64,000 bases of DNA from assembly GCF_017163705.1 (NCBI RefSeq), contig NZ_JAFIWB010000002.1, forward strand, positions 372,001 to 436,000, written 5' to 3'. Shown piece after piece: positions 40,336-51,890 of the stretch. Numbering within the stretch: the first letter of the stretch is position 1; every line of letters begins with the position of its first letter. The translations under genes and the position numbers were made by a program. This DNA is from Xanthomonas bonasiae. Its GTDB lineage: Bacteria; Pseudomonadota; Gammaproteobacteria; Xanthomonadales; Xanthomonadaceae. The notes below the pieces were generated by a model. That model had not been told where the DNA came from. It made no database searches and was given only the letters and a program-made list of their open reading frames with translations.

Positions 40336-42037
40336 CGCCATCGAAAGCCGGGTCCTGGTTTACGCTCCGATCGGGCGCGATGGCAATGCGTCGGTAGAAC
40401 TGCTGCGGCGTGGCGGCGTGGTGGCATGCAACTGCGCCGACCTGGACAGCGTGGTGCGCGAACTGAACATCGGTGCCGCTGCGGTGTTCATCGCCGAAGA
40501 AGGCCTGTTCGGCAAGGATGCGAGCGCGCTGTTCGCCTGGGCCGACGCGCAGCCGCCATGGTCCGATCTGCCGTTCGTGGTGCTGACCAGCCATCAGGAA
40601 CAACCCTCCGTGGTGACCTGGCGGCGCAAGCTTGTGGCCTCGCTGCGCAACGTCGCCCTGCTCGAGCGGCCGGTGCAGGCGATCACCTTGACCAGCACCA
40701 TCAAGGCCGCGCTGCGCGCTCGTACCCGTCAATACGAAGTGCGCTCGCTGTTGCGGGAACAGGCGTCGGCGGCGCAGAAGCTGGAGGCGCAGGTGGTGGC
40801 GCGCACGCGCGAGCTGGAGCAGGCCAATCGCCTGCTGCGCACGCAGATGGACGAGCGCGCGCGGGTCGAGGAAACCCTGCGCCACGCGCAGAAGATCGAG
40901 GCCATCGGGCAATTGACCGGTGGCGTCGCGCACGATTTCAACAATTTGCTGATGGTGATCTCCGGCGGCCTGGCGATGCTCGACACCCAGGCCGATCCGG
41001 CCGTGCGCAAGCGGCTGATGGATGGCATGCAGAAGGCCGCGCAGCGCGGCGCCGGGCTGACCCGGCAGTTGCTGGCGTTCTCGCGGCGGCAGGAGCTCAA
41101 GCCGGAGCCGGTCGACCTGACCCGGCAGATCGGCGGCATGCGCGAACTGCTGGACCGCAGCCTGCGCGGCGACGTGCACGTGGATTTCGATTTCGCCGAC
41201 GGCCTGTGGCCGATCGAAGTGGATCCGGGCGAGCTGGAACTGGTGGTGCTCAATCTGGCGGTCAACGCGCGCGATGCGATGCCCAATGGCGGCACGATCG
41301 TGGTGCGGGCGCAGAACGTGCCGGGCGCGGGCAAGACCGATCCGGACTTCATCCGCCTGTCGATCGTCGATACCGGCGTCGGCATGGCGCCGGAAGTGAA
41401 GGCGCGGGTGTTCGAACCGTTCTACACCACCAAGGACATCGGCAAGGGCTCGGGCCTGGGCCTGGCGCAGGTGCACGGCTTCGTGCAGCAATCCGGCGGC
41501 TCGATCCACATCGACAGCGAACCCGGGCAGGGCACCGCGATCCATCTGCTGTTGCCGCGCTCGTTCCGCGCGCCGGCGCCGGACGAACGGCATCTGGTGG
41601 ACCTGCAACAAGTGGCGCGCCGCGCCCCGGGCGACGCCGGCTACGTGCTGCTGGTCGAGGACGACGACGAAGTCGCCGCCCTGGTCGGCGAAATGCTGCG
41701 CCAGCTCGGCTACCAGGTCACCCGCGTGGCCAGCGCCGCTGCCGCGCTGGGTGCGTTGGCCAACGAACGCGTGGTGGACATCGTGTTCTCCGACATCATG
41801 ATGCCCGGCGGCATGAACGGCCTGGAGCTGGTCCACGAGATCCGCCTGCGGCGCCAGGAATTGCCGATTCTGCTCACCAGCGGCTACGCGGAAGCGGCGA
41901 AATCCGCGGCCGAGGCGCAGGGCGTGCAGATCCTGTCCAAGCCCTACCGGCTGGACGAGCTGGCCACCGCGTTGCAGCAGGTGCGGGCCAATCCCGGCGC
42001 CCAGGACAAACCGGAAGCGGCGCCCCTGTATTCGTAA
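40322..42037 (+). CDS. Hybrid histidine kinase with degenerate N-terminal receiver, partner of KaiC-like ATPase
   Basis: A 571-residue soluble hybrid. Residues 1-130 look like a receiver fold lacking its key residues: the acceptor position falls in 'AAVFIAEEGLF' and the usual lysine-proline is replaced by 'LLERPV'. A coiled coil (about 145-190) leads to HisKA with His204 in '[11 protein letters not shown]'. The HATPase has 'NARDAMPNGG' and 'GKGSGLGLAQVHG'. A true receiver at the C-terminus has Asp447-Asp449 and acceptor Asp491 ('FSDIMMPGG'). The ATG at 40322 lies inside the 3' end of the KaiC-like gene. Pseudo-receivers are also found in the cyanobacterial clock proteins KaiA and CikA, but homology is not shown. 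Confidence 0.88.
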   Translation: MSSSDAIESRVLVYAPIGRDGNASVELLRRGGVVACNCADLDSVVRELNIGAAAVFIAEEGLFGKDASALFAWADAQPPWSDLPFVVLTSHQEQPSVVTWRRKLVASLRNVALLERPVQAITLTSTIKAALRARTRQYEVRSLLREQASAAQKLEAQVVARTRELEQANRLLRTQMDERARVEETLRHAQKIEAIGQLTGGVAHDFNNLLMVISGGLAMLDTQADPAVRKRLMDGMQKAAQRGAGLTRQLLAFSRRQELKPEPVDLTRQIGGMRELLDRSLRGDVHVDFDFADGLWPIEVDPGELELVVLNLAVNARDAMPNGGTIVVRAQNVPGAGKTDPDFIRLSIVDTGVGMAPEVKARVFEPFYTTKDIGKGSGLGLAQVHGFVQQSGGSIHIDSEPGQGTAIHLLLPRSFRAPAPDERHLVDLQQVARRAPGDAGYVLLVEDDDEVAALVGEMLRQLGYQVTRVASAAAALGALANERVVDIVFSDIMMPGGMNGLELVHEIRLRRQELPILLTSGYAEAAKSAAEAQGVQILSKPYRLDELATALQQVRANPGAQDKPEAAPLYS

Positions 42038-42124
42038 GCGCAGGCATCGTTGACCCGGCCAGCGCGCCTGCGCCGAGTCGCCCCGGCCGCCGCGTCAGCG
42101 CGGTGCCTGGGTTCTTGCGCCGGC

Positions 42125-43477
42125 TCAGTGCAGCAGGGTATCGCCGAGCAGCTTCACGTTCAGCGCCACGATCAGCGCGGCGATGATCCACGACAGCCAG
42201 ATCAGCCAGCGCGGCGCGACCAGCGCGCCCATCTTGCGTTTGTCGGCGACGAAGCGCACCAGCGGGATCACCGCGAACGGCAGCTGCATCGACAGCAGCA
42301 CCTGGCTCAGCACCAGCAGCTTGGCGGTGCCCTGCTCGCCGTACAGCCAGGTCACCACCACCACCGGCACGATCGCCAGGCCGCGGGTCAGCAGGCGCCG
42401 CGCCCAGGCCGGGATGCGCAGGTGCAGGAAGCCTTCCATGACGATCTGCCCGGCCAGCGTCGCGGTCACCGTGGAGTTGATGCCCGAGGCCAGCAGCGCC
42501 ACCGCGAACAGGGTCGAGGCCACGCCGACGCCGAGCATCGGCGCCAGCAGCTCGTAGGCCTGTTCGATCTCCTCCACGTCGGTACGGCCGTGCGCATGGA
42601 ACACCGCGGCGGCCAGCACCAGGATCGCGGCGTTGACGAACAGCGCCAGGCTCAACGCGATGGTGCTGTCGGCCAGCGCCCAGCGCAGCGCCGAGCGGCG
42701 GCCGTTGTCGCTGCGCTCGTAGGCGCGGGTCTGCACGATCGACGAATGCAGGTACAGGTTGTGCGGCATCACCGTCGCGCCGATGATGCCGATCGCCAGG
42801 TACAGCGCGGCCGGGTTGGTCACCACCTCGGCGCGCGGGATGAAGCCGGCCAGCACCTCGTGCAGCGGCGGCGCGGCCATCGCGATCTGCACCACGAAGC
42901 AGGCGAAGATCACCAGCAGCAGCGCGATCACGAATGCCTCCAGGGTGCGGAAGCCGCGCCGCATCAGGTACAGCACCAGCAGCGCATCGATCGCGGTGAT
43001 GATCGCGCCCAGGGTCAGCGGGATGCCGAACAGCAGCTTCAGCGCGATCGCGGTGCCGATCACCTCGGCCAGGTCGCAGGCCACGATCGCCGCCTCGCAG
43101 GCCAGCCACAGCAGGAAGTTGACCGGCCGGGAATAGTGCTCGCGGCAGGCCTGCGCCAGGTCGCGGCCGGTGGCGATGCCCAGCCGCGCCGCCAGGCCCT
43201 GCAGCACGATCGCCATCAGGTTCGACAGCAGGATCACCGACAGCAACAGGTAGCCGAAGTGCGAGCCGCCGGCGATGTCGGTGGCCCAGTTGCCCGGATC
43301 CATGTAGCCCACCGAGACCATGTAACCCGGCCCCAGGAAGGCCAGGAAGCGGCGCCAGCCGAGCCCGCCGCTGGGCACGGCGACGCTGCCGTTCATGCGC
43401 CCGAGGCTGCGCCGCGGCGGCTCGCTGGCCTGCGGCCAGGCGGCATTGGAATCGGGCAGGGGCAGGGGATCGGCCAT
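42125..43477 (-). CDS. mntH: Nramp-family Mn(II)/H+ symporter
   Basis: A 450-residue inner-membrane transporter with about eleven hydrophobic segments. The Nramp signature '[16 protein letters not shown]' (metal-binding Asp-Pro-Gly-Asn) lies in TM1 and '[14 protein letters not shown]' in TM6. It imports manganese, and to some extent iron, with protons. The start at 43477 gives '[15 protein letters not shown]'; the open extension covers the promoter. It is divergent from mntR across 148 bases with an MntR-type palindrome, so repression at high manganese is expected. Confidence 0.95.
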   Translation of the reverse strand: MADPLPLPDSNAAWPQASEPPRRSLGRMNGSVAVPSGGLGWRRFLAFLGPGYMVSVGYMDPGNWATDIAGGSHFGYLLLSVILLSNLMAIVLQGLAARLGIATGRDLAQACREHYSRPVNFLLWLACEAAIVACDLAEVIGTAIALKLLFGIPLTLGAIITAIDALLVLYLMRRGFRTLEAFVIALLLVIFACFVVQIAMAAPPLHEVLAGFIPRAEVVTNPAALYLAIGIIGATVMPHNLYLHSSIVQTRAYERSDNGRRSALRWALADSTIALSLALFVNAAILVLAAAVFHAHGRTDVEEIEQAYELLAPMLGVGVASTLFAVALLASGINSTVTATLAGQIVMEGFLHLRIPAWARRLLTRGLAIVPVVVVTWLYGEQGTAKLLVLSQVLLSMQLPFAVIPLVRFVADKRKMGALVAPRWLIWLSWIIAALIVALNVKLLGDTLLH

Positions 43478-43512
43478 GGCGGAAACGTGCGTGGGAGGAG
43501 CGCGATCCAGTA

Positions 43513-43526
43513 TATAGCACTTGCTA
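43513..43526. promoter_or_regulatory. MntR-box-like palindrome between mntH and mntR
   Basis: ATAGCA-CT-TGCTAT is a perfect 6-bp inverted repeat resembling the core of the E. coli MntR box (ATAGC...GCTAT). TATACT (43513-43508 on the minus strand) is a possible mntH -10, overlapping the box edge. Confidence 0.65.
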
Positions 43527-43625
43527 TTCTGTTTAGCATTGGCGAATCGGATCGCTGCGATAGGTGCGATTTCGGCCAGAATAGGCAGCGGCCGGCGTTC
43601 GCCGGCACCGGACAAGGGCGTTGCG

Positions 43626-44090
43626 ATGCAGAAAAGCGGGAAGTTGACGGCACCGGGGGCGGTGCTGCTCGACGCCGAAGTGCAGGTCGAGAGCTTCCGC
43701 CAGGTGCGCGAGGCGCACCGCCTGGAGCTGATCGAGGACTATGTGGAGCTGATTTCCGACCTGCTGGCCGACGGCGGCGAGGCGCGGCAGGTGGACATCG
43801 CCGCGCGCCTGGGCGTGGCCCAGCCGACCGTGGCGAAGATGCTCAAGCGGCTGGTCAAGGGCGGCTGGGTGATCCAGCGGCCGTATCGCGGCGTGTTCCT
43901 GACCCCGGACGGCGAAGCGCTGGCGGCGGCCAGCCGGCAGCGGCACCAGACCGTGGAGCAGTTCCTGCTGGCGCTGGGCATCGACGAGGACATCGCGCGG
44001 CGCGATGCCGAGGGCATCGAGCACCATGTCAGCGAAGCCACGCTGGCGGTGTTCGCCGAGTTCGTGCGCAAGCACGCCGCGGCACGATGA
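43626..44090 (+). CDS. mntR: DtxR-family manganese regulator
   Basis: A 154-residue iron/manganese-dependent repressor. The winged helix '[20 protein letters not shown]' sits at about residues 60-80, and a C-terminal helical metal-binding and dimer domain ends '...[18 protein letters not shown]'. It begins '[20 protein letters not shown]'. It is divergent from mntH and overlaps tadA by four bases (ATGA). MntR identity follows from family plus neighbour and operator. Confidence 0.92.
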   Translation: MQKSGKLTAPGAVLLDAEVQVESFRQVREAHRLELIEDYVELISDLLADGGEARQVDIAARLGVAQPTVAKMLKRLVKGGWVIQRPYRGVFLTPDGEALAAASRQRHQTVEQFLLALGIDEDIARRDAEGIEHHVSEATLAVFAEFVRKHAAAR

Positions 44091-44584
44091 ACGGCGACAG
44101 CGACACCGCCGCGCGCGACGAGCGCTGGATGCTGCACGCGCTGGCCCTGGCCGACCGCGCCGAGCGCGAGTTCGACGAGATTCCGGTCGGCGCGGTGCTG
44201 GTCTCGGCGCAGGACGAGGTGCTGGGCGAGGGCTGGAACCTCAACATCGCCGAGCACGATCCCAGCGCGCACGCCGAGATCGTGGCGCTGCGCCAGGCCG
44301 GGCGCCGGCTCGGCAACCACCGCCTGGTCGGCAGCACCCTGTACGTGACCCTGGAACCGTGCGCGATGTGCGCGATGGCGGTGGTGCATGCGCGCGTGGC
44401 GCAGCTGGTGTTCGCGGCCGCCGATCCGAAGACCGGCGCCTGCGGCAGCGTGTTCGATCTGCTCGCCGATCCGCGCCACAACCACCGCGTGCAGGTGCGC
44501 GGCGGCGTGCTGGCAGCGCCGGCCGGGCTGCGCCTGACCAACTATTTCCGCGCCAAACGCGGCAAGCCGCTGCTCGGCGGTTGA
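44087..44584 (+). CDS. tadA: tRNA-specific adenosine deaminase
   Basis: A 165-residue zinc deaminase converting A34 to inosine in tRNA-Arg(ACG). The active-site HAE is in '[13 protein letters not shown]' and the zinc cysteines in '[15 protein letters not shown]'. The C-terminal '[11 protein letters not shown]' is typical. The start overlaps the mntR stop. Length and motifs are ordinary. About 115 bases follow before orn. Confidence 0.96.
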   Translation: MNGDSDTAARDERWMLHALALADRAEREFDEIPVGAVLVSAQDEVLGEGWNLNIAEHDPSAHAEIVALRQAGRRLGNHRLVGSTLYVTLEPCAMCAMAVVHARVAQLVFAAADPKTGACGSVFDLLADPRHNHRVQVRGGVLAAPAGLRLTNYFRAKRGKPLLGG

Positions 44585-44699
44585 GCGCCGCGGTGCGGCG
44601 CTGGCGGGACGTGAACCCGCCGGGTCACGCGCGGTATCATGCACGACCGATACGAAACCCCCGCGCCGGCAGCGCCGCCGCGAACGACTGGATGGTGAT

Positions 44700-45278
44700 A
44701 TGGCGGAACCGCACGTGGACAACGATCGTCTGATCTGGATCGACCTGGAAATGACCGGATTGGACACGGACAAGGATTCGATCATCGAGATCGCCACGGT
44801 GGTCACCGACAGCCAGCTCAACGTGCTGGCCGAGGGCCCGGAATTCGCCATCGCGCATCCGCTGCAGACGCTGCAGGCGATGGACGAGTGGAACCGCAAC
44901 CAGCACCGGCATTCCGGACTGTGGCAGCGCGTGCTCGACAGCCAGGTCACCCTGGGCCAGGCCGAGGCGCAGACCGTTTCGTTCCTGGCGCAGTGGTGCA
45001 AGCCGGGCGCGTCGCCGATGTGCGGCAACTCGATCTGCCAGGACCGGCGCTTCCTGCACCGGCAGATGCCGCGGTTGGAGCGCTTCTTCCACTACCGCAA
45101 CCTGGACGTGTCCACGCTGAAGGAACTGGCGCGGCGCTGGGCGCCGTCGGTCGCGTCGGGATTGAACAAGACCTCCTCGCACACCGCGCTCAGCGACGTG
45201 CACGATTCGATCGACGAACTGCGCTACTACCGCCCGTTCATGGGCGCGCTGGGCGGGCAGGGCAACGGCGCGCGCTGA
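44700..45278 (+). CDS. orn: Oligoribonuclease
   Basis: A 192-residue 3'-5' exonuclease that degrades 2-5 nucleotide RNAs, including the pGpG product of cyclic-di-GMP breakdown. The DEDDh motifs are visible: '[12 protein letters not shown]' (Exo I), '[12 protein letters not shown]' (Exo II) and '[14 protein letters not shown]' (Exo III). TATCAT at 44635-44640 is a possible -10. It ends before a strong hairpin shared with the convergent mscS gene. Confidence 0.96.
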   Translation: MAEPHVDNDRLIWIDLEMTGLDTDKDSIIEIATVVTDSQLNVLAEGPEFAIAHPLQTLQAMDEWNRNQHRHSGLWQRVLDSQVTLGQAEAQTVSFLAQWCKPGASPMCGNSICQDRRFLHRQMPRLERFFHYRNLDVSTLKELARRWAPSVASGLNKTSSHTALSDVHDSIDELRYYRPFMGALGGQGNGAR

Positions 45279-45297
45279 GTCGCGCTGCGCGACACGC

Positions 45298-45322
45298 AGG
45301 CCGCGCCTGCACGGCGCGGCCT
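45298..45322. terminator. Hairpin between orn and mscS
   Basis: AGGCCGCGCC (45298-45307) and GGCGCGGCCT (45313-45322) form a perfect 10-bp stem with a 5-base loop between convergent genes. A T-tract is lacking, so it may act mainly as an mRNA-end stabiliser. Confidence 0.6.
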
Positions 45323-45338
45323 TGCGGCAAGGCCAGCG

Positions 45339-46297
45339 TCACCGGGCCAGCGGCGGCCCTTGCTTGGTCTCGCCGTCGTCGGTCACGCCCTTCAGCAGCA
45401 GCTCGGCGATCGGACGCCCATCGGCGTCGTGGTGGTACACGTGCAGATCGCGCTGCGGATAGGGAATGCTGAGCCCGTTCTCCAGCAACTGGTTGCGGAT
45501 GTTCTCCAGCGTGCTGCTCTTGGCCGCGCCGAAGTCGCCGTTCCTGGCGTAGGCGAACAGCATCAGGTCCACCGTGCTCTCGCCCAGGTTGGTGACCTGC
45601 ACGAACGGCGCCGGCGTCTCCAGGATGTTCGGATTGTCCTGGGCGATCTGCAGCAGCAACTGCTGCGCCTTCTTCAGATCGTCGCCATAGCCCACGCCCA
45701 CCGTGATCTCCAGGCGCCGGTTGGGCAGGGTGCTGTAGTTGACGATCGGCGCGGTGGTGATGGTGCTGTTGGGCAGGGTGATCATGCGCTCGTCGAAGCT
45801 GCGGATGCGGGTCTGGAAGATCCGGATCTCGTCGACGATGCCTTCCTGGCCCGCCACCACCACGTGGTCGCCATCGCGCATCGGCCGCAGCACGATCAGC
45901 ATCACCCCCGAGGCGATGTTGGACAGCGAATCCTTCAGCGCCAGGCCGACCGCCAGGCCGGCCGCGCCGAGCACGGCGAACAGCGAGGTCGGCGGCACGC
46001 CGATCTTCTGCAGCGCGGTGACGAACACCAGCACCAGCAGCAACGCATAGGCGACGTTGCGCAGGAAGTTGCTGAGCGTGGTCTCCACCCGGGCGCGGAC
46101 CAGCGCGCGCTGCAGCCACAGGCTCAGGCGCTTGGCGATCCACATCCCGAGTACCAGGATGATCAGCGCCACGCCCCAGTTGAGCGCGTACTGCGCCCAA
46201 TCCAGGTCTCTCCAGTTGAACGGCTGCTGTGTCCGCGCCGCCGGTGCGGCGGAGGCCGCCGTCGCGACCGCCGCCAGCAACGTCGTTGCCGTGCCCA

Positions 46298-46298
<1 letters not shown>
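45339..46298 (-). CDS. MscS-type mechanosensitive channel
   Basis: A 319-residue channel. Three hydrophobic segments precede the pore helix 'FAVLGAAGLAVGLALKDSLS', the Gly/Ala-rich TM3 of MscS, followed by 'NIASGVMLIVLRP' and the cytoplasmic beta and alpha/beta domains ('VEIRIFQT'-like 'VDEIRIFQTRIRSFDERMIT'). It opens on osmotic downshock to release solutes. The start shares one base with the ppsA stop on the same strand, so it is probably co-transcribed with ppsA. Confidence 0.92.
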
Positions 46299-48673
<2,375 letters not shown>

Positions 48674-48819
48674 GCGCGATGCTCCGTAGGGCCATCGCCC
48701 GAGGCGGGCAGAGTGGCCGCGTCCGTGGGGGAAGAAGCCGATATCATGCAGTGCGCACCCGAGTCGGCACAAGCTCGGCGGGGTGCATCCGTTGGGTTTC
48801 AGCAAGGAGAATCCAGGCA

Positions 48820-49641
48820 ATGTCGACGATCCGACCGGTGTTCTACGTGTCCGATGGAACCGGTATCACCGCTGAAACCATTGGGCATAGCCTGCTCACC
48901 CAGTTCAGCGGTTTCAGCTTCGTCACCGACCGCATGTCGTTCGTAGACGATCCGGAAAAAGCGCGCGAGGCGGCGCAGCGCATCCATGCCGCGGGCGAGC
49001 GCTATCAGGTGCGGCCGATCGTGGTCAACTCCTGCGTCGATCCGCAGCTGAGCATGCTGCTGTCGGAAAGCGGGGCCTTGATGCTCGACGTGTTCGCGCC
49101 GTTCATCGAGCCGCTGGAGCGCGAATTGAACGCGCCGCGGCATTCGCGGGTGGGGCAGGCGCACGGCCTGGTCGATTTCGAGACCTACCACCGCCGCATC
49201 AACGCGATGAATTTCGCGCTGACCCACGACGACGGCATCGCGATCAACTACGACGAGGCCGACCTGATCCTGGTCGCCGTCTCGCGCGCCGGCAAGACGC
49301 CGACCTGCATCTACCTGGCGCTGCACTACGGCGTGCGTGCGGCCAACTATCCGCTGACCGAGGAGGATCTGGAGCACGACCGGCTGCCGCCGCGGCTGCG
49401 ACCGTATCGCAGCAAGCTGTTCGGGCTGACCATCGATCCGGATCGGCTGCAGCAGATCCGCCAGGAGCGGCGGCCGAATTCGCGCTATTCCAACCCGGAG
49501 ACGTGCCGGCGCGAGGTGTCCGCGGCCGAGACCATGTTCAGGATGGAACGGATCCCGACCCTGAGCACCACGCATACCTCGATCGAGGAGATTTCCAGCA
49601 AGGTGCTGGCGACGCTGGGGCTGCAGCGCGAGATGTTCTGA
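48820..49641 (+). CDS. ppsR: PEP synthase regulatory protein (kinase/pyrophosphorylase)
   Basis: A 273-residue DUF299 protein that inactivates PEP synthase by ADP-dependent threonine phosphorylation and reactivates it by phosphorolysis. It begins '[20 protein letters not shown]', with the P-loop-like '[20 protein letters not shown]' near residue 150. AAGGAG precedes the ATG. The upstream open frame overlaps the divergent promoter region and is ignored. Pairing with ppsA supports the call. Confidence 0.95.
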   Translation: MSTIRPVFYVSDGTGITAETIGHSLLTQFSGFSFVTDRMSFVDDPEKAREAAQRIHAAGERYQVRPIVVNSCVDPQLSMLLSESGALMLDVFAPFIEPLERELNAPRHSRVGQAHGLVDFETYHRRINAMNFALTHDDGIAINYDEADLILVAVSRAGKTPTCIYLALHYGVRAANYPLTEEDLEHDRLPPRLRPYRSKLFGLTIDPDRLQQIRQERRPNSRYSNPETCRREVSAAETMFRMERIPTLSTTHTSIEEISSKVLATLGLQREMF

Positions 49642-49788
49642 AACGCCGCGGGGCGGAGCGGGCCGCCTGCGTGGAATCGGCAGAACGGCGGGGCGGTCGC
49701 ACCGCCGCGCCGAGACTTCCAAGGTAGGCCGGCGCGGGCGATCCGTCAATGCTGCCGCGCCGGCGTTGCAACGTGTAGCATCGGCTCC

Positions 49789-50295
49789 ATGCAGCACGCC
49801 CTGACCCGCAGCGAACGCATCCCCCGGCTGAGCCGATTCGGCTGGCTGATGGGGCTGTACGCCGAGAACTTCGTGCACCTGAACCGGCTGTTCGTGCCGT
49901 CCGACCTGGCCGTGGGCAGCTACCTGTCCTCCATCGGCGATGGCCTGGACCTGCGCCTGGACGTGATCGAGCACCACCGCTACACGGTGGAGCTGCGCCT
50001 CACCTACGACCTGTGCGACCCGCTCACCGGCGAGCCGGATCCGTCGGCCTACGTGCGCCTGTACCGCGACGCGCGCCAGGCCGAGACCACGCATTGCTAC
50101 GTCGGCCGCCGCTGGCAGGACGTGATGGGGCTGTATCCGCCGCCGGCGGAACTGATCAGCCACCGCATGCGCATGAACACCTTCCTCAGCAAGTGGCTGG
50201 AATACCTGGCCGAGCGCGGCCACGGCGTGGCCACGCTGAAGCCGGCCGGCCCGCTGCGGCGCCCGGCCGAGAACGCGACGCCAGCTGCACCCTGA
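49789..50295 (+). CDS. DUF1249 protein (YqiB-like)
   Basis: A 168-residue soluble protein of the DUF1249/YqiB family, recognised by 'RFGWLMGLYAENFVHLNRLF' near residue 16 and 'TYDLCDPLTGEPDPSAYVRL' near residue 75. The function is unknown. It precedes a Nudix hydrolase by 57 bases, and yqiB also neighbours the Nudix gene nudF in E. coli. TAGCAT seven bases before the ATG could be the -10 of a leaderless transcript; no Shine-Dalgarno is seen. The preceding 147 bases after ppsR have no feature. Confidence 0.85.
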   Translation: MQHALTRSERIPRLSRFGWLMGLYAENFVHLNRLFVPSDLAVGSYLSSIGDGLDLRLDVIEHHRYTVELRLTYDLCDPLTGEPDPSAYVRLYRDARQAETTHCYVGRRWQDVMGLYPPPAELISHRMRMNTFLSKWLEYLAERGHGVATLKPAGPLRRPAENATPAAP

Positions 50296-50352
50296 CCGTT
50301 GGCCGCGGCGGATGCGGCATACTGCGCGCCCGCCGACTCGCCCGCCCGCCGC

Positions 50353-50841
50353 ATGCCCTACACCCCGATCGTCGCCACGCTGGGCTACGTGCTGTCGCCC
50401 GACCGCTCCAAGGTACTGCTGATCCATCGTAATGCGCGGCCCGGCGACCACCACCTTGGCAAGTACAACGGCCTGGGCGGCAAGGTCGAGGCGGACGAGG
50501 ACGTGCTGGACGGCATGCGCCGCGAAATCCGCGAAGAAGCCGGCATCGAATGCGACGCGCTGCAACTGCGCGGCACGATCAGCTGGCCCGGCTTCGGCAA
50601 GCATGGCGAGGACTGGCTGGGCTTCCTGTTCCTGATCGACGCCTACAGCGGCGAACCGTTCACCGAGAACGCCGAGGGCACGTTGGCCTGGGTGCCGGTG
50701 GCGGACATGGAAGCGCTGCCGCTGTGGGAGGGCGACCGCCACTTCCTGCCGCTGGTGTTCGACGGCGATCCGCGCCCGTTCCACGGGGTGATGCCATACC
50801 GCGACGGGCGCATGCTGTCGTGGCGCTATTCGCGGGTCTGA
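50353..50841 (+). CDS. Nudix hydrolase (MutT/8-oxo-dGTP diphosphatase-like)
   Basis: A 162-residue protein with a complete Nudix box, 'GGKVEADEDVLDGMRREI' continuing into 'REEAGIE', at about residues 38-61. Upstream 'LGKYNGLGGKVE' is typical of the MutT/NUDT1-like group that hydrolyses oxidised purine nucleotides. The start at 50353 gives 'MPYTPIVATLGYVLSPDRSK'. The exact nucleotide substrate cannot be inferred. It is probably co-transcribed with the DUF1249 gene. Confidence 0.9.
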   Translation: MPYTPIVATLGYVLSPDRSKVLLIHRNARPGDHHLGKYNGLGGKVEADEDVLDGMRREIREEAGIECDALQLRGTISWPGFGKHGEDWLGFLFLIDAYSGEPFTENAEGTLAWVPVADMEALPLWEGDRHFLPLVFDGDPRPFHGVMPYRDGRMLSWRYSRV

Positions 50842-50864
50842 GCGCGCTCGCGCCTGCGCCTGGC

Positions 50865-51094
50865 TTGTCCACAGCGGCTGTGGATCGATCCTGCACAAGC
50901 CTGTGGGCAAGCACGGCAAGTCGCTGAAACTGCTGCTGCATTTTGCCGGCTGGCGAAAATTTCACCATTGCCGCCATGCTTCTCCACAGCGGGTGTGGAT
51001 GGAACCGGCCGAACGCTGTGCATAAGGCCGCGATCGCGTTGCAGTGCAACGCCTGTCGCCATGCTGGCGAAAATTTCGCCAGCATCGAGCGCCG
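50865..51094. repeat. Tandem duplication of a ~115-bp unit with DnaA-box-like sites
   Basis: Unit 1 (about 50865-50979) and unit 2 (about 50980-51094) align end to end. Each opens with an inverted pair around GCGGS (TTGTCCACA/TGTGGATCG and TTCTCCACA/TGTGGATGG). A third site follows (TGTGGGCAA at 50902, TGTGCATAA at 51017), then CTGGCGAAAATTTC (50950 and 51064). The site at 51017-51025 is a perfect DnaA box (TTATGCACA). The other five match the 9-mer at 7 or 8 positions. Unit 2 ends in a perfect 12-bp-arm palindrome at 51061-51085. The interval contains no gene. Confidence 0.7.
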
Positions 51095-51131
51095 TCCCGA
51101 GCGGCGTCCATCTCGCCGAACGCGCCGCGCG

Positions 51132-51890
51132 CTACTGCGCGGTCCAGCCGCCGTCGATGGCGATGGTCTGCGCGGTGATGTTGCGTGCCGCCGGCGAGGC
51201 CAGGAACGCGACGCAGCCGGCCAGTTCGTCGTAGTCGATGAACACGCCCTTGGGCATCGGCCTGAGCATCACCTGCGCGATCACGTCGGCTTCGGAAATG
51301 CCGCGGGTGCGCGCCTGATCGGCGATCTGCTTGTCCACCAGCGGGGTTTTCACGTAGCTGGGGCACAGCGTATTGATGGTGATGTCGGTGTCGGCGGTTT
51401 CCAGCGCCAGGGCCTTGGAGAACCCGACCAGGCCGTGCTTGGCGGCGACGTAGGCGCTCTTGTACGGGCTGGCCACCAGCGAGTGGATGCTGCCGATGTT
51501 GACGATGCGGCCGAAGCCGCGCTCACGCATGCCCGGCAGCACCGCCTGGGTCAGGCGCGCCACGCCGGTCAGCATCACCTCGATCAGCAGGCTCCATCTG
51601 GCCATCGGGAAGTCCTGCAGCGGCGCCACGTGCTGCAGCCCTGCGTTGTTGACCAGCACGTCCACGGGCCGCGAGATCGCCGCCAGCGCCGCGCCGATGC
51701 TGGCCTCGCTGGCCACGTCCAGCGCCACCGCCTCGGCCGAGCCGCCGGCTTCGCGCAGCTGTGCGGCCACGGCGGCGGCCGCGTCCGCATCCAGGTCGCT
51801 GACGACGAGATGGCGGCCGCCGGCGGCCAGTTCGCGGGCGATGCCGGCGCCGATGCCGCTGGCGGCACCGGTGATCAGGACGGTCTGCAT
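51132..51890 (-). CDS. 3-hydroxybutyrate dehydrogenase (SDR)
   Basis: A 252-residue short-chain dehydrogenase. The NAD motif 'TGAASGIGAGIARELA' is at residues 7-22, 'NNAGLQHVAPLQDFP' follows near 85, and the catalytic pair is in 'SAYVAAKHGLVG' (YxxxK). 'LCPSYVKTPLVDKQIADQA' is characteristic of D-3-hydroxybutyrate dehydrogenases, which oxidise the PHB monomer to acetoacetate. A GTG three codons upstream (51899) is an alternative start. Its location close to phaE/phaC supports a role in PHB turnover. Confidence 0.9.
   Translation of the reverse strand: MQTVLITGAASGIGAGIARELAAGGRHLVVSDLDADAAAAVAAQLREAGGSAEAVALDVASEASIGAALAAISRPVDVLVNNAGLQHVAPLQDFPMARWSLLIEVMLTGVARLTQAVLPGMRERGFGRIVNIGSIHSLVASPYKSAYVAAKHGLVGFSKALALETADTDITINTLCPSYVKTPLVDKQIADQARTRGISEADVIAQVMLRPMPKGVFIDYDELAGCVAFLASPAARNITAQTIAIDGGWTAQ

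Noticed and set aside
42038-42073. Terminator between the KaiC-linked kinase and mntH
   Set aside because: GCGCAGGC and GCCTGCGC can pair but over a 20-base loop without a T-tract, so it is too weak to list.
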